Below are positions 62,181-64,000 of a DNA stretch of 64,000 nt, piece by piece. Origin of the DNA: Cryoendolithus antarcticus (lineage: Eukaryota; Ascomycota; Dothideomycetes; Cladosporiales; Cladosporiaceae); contig NAJO01000009.1 of the NCBI GenBank assembly GCA_002077065.1, positions 434,001-498,000 on the forward strand, written 5' to 3'. Under the pieces are notes generated by a model. That model had not been told where the DNA came from. It saw only the letters and a program-made list of their open reading frames with translations, and did no database searches. Both the position numbers and the translations under genes were made by a program. The first letter of the stretch is position 1; every line of letters starts with the position of its first letter.

Positions 62181-63440
62181 CTACTCATCATGCTTCGTCT
62201 CCATCCACGCCATGGTCCGTATGTCACCACGCTTGGGCGCCTTCTTCTTCAGATGCTTGGACGTGTTACGCTCCGCAAAGCTGTCGTTCGCTCCACGAAG
62301 TATCATGGACCTGCTGCCATACTTCCTAATGCTGCGCGCCGGCAATTTGCCGCTGGCGTGGTCGGAATGACTGTCTGAAGCGGCATGCTGCTGGCCGGCG
62401 GCTAGCTCCCCGTCGGCAGCGGTCTCTTGAACATCCAGGTCACTAATAGCAGCCAACATGCCCTCTCCAGGATCATCCGTTACTCCCACGTTCTCACCGT
62501 CCTCAATCTTGGCGAAGGCGAGTGCCTGCTCCCCAGTCTTGAGAGCGACAGCCTGCTCCCCAGTCTTGGGAGCGACAGTCTCCTCCCCAGTTTTGAGAGC
62601 GGCTGTCTCCTCCTCGAACGCGGCAGTCTTGACGGCGGCAGTCTCTTCCTCGACCGTGGCGGTCTGCTTCTCGGCAGCGGCAGTCTCTTCCTCGACCGTG
62701 GCAGTCTCTTCCTCGACCGTGGCAGTCTCCTGCTCGACTACGGCAGTCTCTTCCTCGACCGTGGCAGTCTCCTGCTCGACTACGGCAGTCTCCTGCTCGA
62801 CTACGGCAGTCTCCTGCTCGACTACGGCAGTCTCGTCGGATTCGTCGTCCTCGTCGTCCTCGTCGTCCTCGTCGAAGTCGTCCTCGTCCTCGTCGATCTC
62901 ATCGCCTTCGTCGGATTCATAATGATCGACACCGTCAGCCTGATCGAAGTTGCGGTCGCATTCATCCATCCAAAGCAGGCGAGCCTCGATGTCACGTGAA
63001 AATTTGGTGTGCCTGCGTCGCAGAGACCGACAGTACTGGCCGACTGTTTCTCCACATTCTGCGATGGCAGCTTCATCCTCGAACCAGCTGAGAAGGTCAT
63101 CGGCCTCAATGAGATGATCCTCTTGGACGGCGAGATCTTCGTCAAGAAACATTCCCGCAAGGTAGAGGTGGACTTGTGCTCGATCGAGAGGGTGAAGGTT
63201 ACGCTTTTCTAACAGCGCGAAGCAAGTCTCGGAAATCAAGGACCAATCTTTGAGGACCACGCCTGGCACGGGTTTGGCGAGAGCGATGACGGTTTCTTTC
63301 AACTCCTGTAACAGTGTCGCAAGGTAAGTGGGCGCCACGTCGACTTGGAGGGCTTTGCAGCGCGTGGCAATGTCCGCCTCCAGTGGTGGACGGGGAGCTG
63401 CGGAGCCGACGGGCAGACCATATAGACCGCGTCCAGACAT
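62181..63440 (-). CDS. Protein with acidic run and tandem heptad repeats, 419 aa
   Basis: This is an intronless frame from ATG 63440. Residues 1-165 look folded and helical (YLATLLQELKETVIALAKPV, LEKRNLHPLDRAQVHLYLAGMF) but match no domain I know. Residues 175-203 are an Asp/Glu run. Residues 203 to about 280 are eleven or so heptads of the type ETAVVEQ/ETATVEE/ETAAAEK. They are followed by about three octad/nonad units containing KTGEQ/KTGEE (to about 308). The tail is Ala/Asp/His-rich and ends in a basic segment (RSIRKYGSRSMILRG, KHLKKKAPKR) that could be a nuclear localisation signal. The heptad spacing could form a coiled coil, but the Thr/Val/Glu pattern could also be extended. The opposite strand shows Ser/Leu-rich shadow frames from the same repeats. 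Confidence 0.75.
   Translation of the reverse strand: MSGRGLYGLPVGSAAPRPPLEADIATRCKALQVDVAPTYLATLLQELKETVIALAKPVPGVVLKDWSLISETCFALLEKRNLHPLDRAQVHLYLAGMFLDEDLAVQEDHLIEADDLLSWFEDEAAIAECGETVGQYCRSLRRRHTKFSRDIEARLLWMDECDRNFDQADGVDHYESDEGDEIDEDEDDFDEDDEDDEDDESDETAVVEQETAVVEQETAVVEQETATVEEETAVVEQETATVEEETATVEEETAAAEKQTATVEEETAAVKTAAFEEETAALKTGEETVAPKTGEQAVALKTGEQALAFAKIEDGENVGVTDDPGEGMLAAISDLDVQETAADGELAAGQQHAASDSHSDHASGKLPARSIRKYGSRSMILRGANDSFAERNTSKHLKKKAPKRGDIRTMAWMETKHDE
62517..62834 (-). repeat. Coding minisatellite, 21-bp units then KTGE-type units
   Basis: Within the gene at 62181-63440, about eleven near-identical 21-bp units encode heptads (consensus ETAxVEx). The most uniform tract lies at about 62690-62834, where neighbouring units differ at only a few bases. 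A second, more diverged set encoding KTGEQ-type units follows to about 62517. All units keep the reading frame. Such arrays commonly change copy number by slippage or unequal crossing-over. Confidence 0.85.
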
Positions 63441-63880
63441 AGTGGCGATGCGGTGCGGTGAGCTTTGGTGTGAATGATGAGGGCGAGTGTAGTGCTGTCA
63501 GGCTGAGGTGCGCAGCAAAGCGTGCGCACAGTGATGGTACAAGTTGCGGAAGGTGCGAGTGAGACCTGGGTCCCTCCTTCCCGCTCGCGCTTGGATCACG
63601 TCAAACGGAACAATGGGTCTCACTGGACACTTACGATTCTGGCGAGTGATCACTTTGCTTCACAAGATGATCACGCACCCAGCAGACTTGCATTCGCTTC
63701 TCCAACGTCACCAACCGCTCCAGCACTATCACGCCCACGCCTTCGACTGTGATACTGTTACATTGTATCTGCGCCAGACGAACCTTCCCGCAACCCGCGC
63801 CAATACTGCCAACGCGAGGTAGTCCTCAGCTCGCCGATCACCCACCCACTTGCTCCAACCCACGACACCATCTCGCCATC
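63441..63880. other. 0.44-kb divergent intergenic region
   Basis: Promoter region between the repeat-protein gene (minus) and the partial gene at the right edge (plus). Two overlapping plus-strand frames have no motif. Nothing else is seen. Confidence 0.45.
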
Positions 63881-64000
63881 ATGTGTCCTGGTCCAAATCC
63901 CGAGAAGACATGCGGGCAATGCAGCTCCAACAAGTCGCTGAACGCGTTCCCACCCGATGCAGGGACGACCGACGGGTACAGCGACATATGCGCAGACTGC
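63881..64000 (+). CDS. 5' end of a Cys-rich protein gene, cut by the right edge
   Basis: An ATG at 63881 follows a C/A-rich leader with a good fungal start context (CCATCATG) and stays open for 40 codons to the edge. The N-terminus is Cys-rich with CxxC spacing (MCPGPNPEKTCGQCSSNKSL, then YSDICADC), suggesting a small zinc-binding module. It is too short to name a family. No signal peptide is visible. Confidence 0.45.
   Translation, partial: MCPGPNPEKTCGQCSSNKSLNAFPPDAGTTDGYSDICADC

Noticed and set aside
62427..62999. Ser/Leu-rich plus-strand frames with striking repeats (GSLLLDYGSLFLDR)
   Set aside because: They are the antisense reading of the heptad minisatellite in the minus-strand gene; any in-frame repeat yields repetitive shadow frames.

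Overview
The window is nuclear DNA of a filamentous ascomycete (Pezizomycotina). The evidence is a moderately GC-rich, gene-dense sequence with short spliceosomal introns of 50-110 bp (GT...AG, branch points such as TACTAAC or CTGAC). It also carries fungus-typical genes: a trifunctional trpC, an NsdD-type GATA factor, an Mbp1-type APSES factor, a GPI-anchored GH72 glucanosyltransferase and a fungal Rex3. A dothideomycete is my best guess, but it is inference. No tRNA, rRNA, CRISPR array or intact transposon was recognised. Because of splicing, many true proteins are longer than any single open reading frame, and I reconstructed exon boundaries by reading splice sites and protein continuity.

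Layout. 0.9-4.9 kb: secreted subtilisin-like protease (+), a conserved-looking unknown (+), a C2H2 zinc-finger protein (-). 6.5-17.3 kb: NUP188 nucleoporin (-), a BRCT protein (-), trifunctional trpC (-). 17.3-19.7 kb: a 260-bp divergent promoter with four ACGCGA/T motifs, then the Mbp1-type cell-cycle factor (+). 20.2-25.0 kb: a membrane-anchored unknown with a probable frameshift (+), a VOC/extradiol dioxygenase-like protein (-), an Ada-type DNA repair/regulator protein (+), a flavin-reductase-like protein (-). 25.5-28.3 kb: three tandem F-box-like paralogs (-), one intact and two decayed. 29-36.5 kb: a secreted GH31 glycosidase with an in-frame stop near its C-terminus (+), an Rvs167-type BAR-SH3 protein (+), glutathione peroxidase (-), an AKR7-like aldo/keto reductase (-). 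37.1-44.1 kb: a DMT-family transporter (+), a gene-poor 2.5 kb, a large disordered protein (+). 45.4-49.7 kb: GH72 glucanosyltransferase (+), a PI-PLC-like protein (-), dynactin p25 (+). 52.7-63.9 kb: NsdD (+), Rex3 RNA exonuclease (-), a short F-box-like protein (-), a Gln-rich unknown (-), a protein with acidic and heptad repeats (-), and the first 40 codons of a gene leaving the right edge (+).

The genes do not form an operon or a metabolic cluster. They are mostly housekeeping or regulatory genes mixed with secreted enzymes. The most interesting local structures are the ACGCG-rich promoter directly in front of the gene for the factor that should bind it, the GH31 gene whose conserved C-terminal frame continues past a stop codon, the decaying F-box family, and the tandem-repeat protein near the right edge. 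I did not find a convincing novel biological system.
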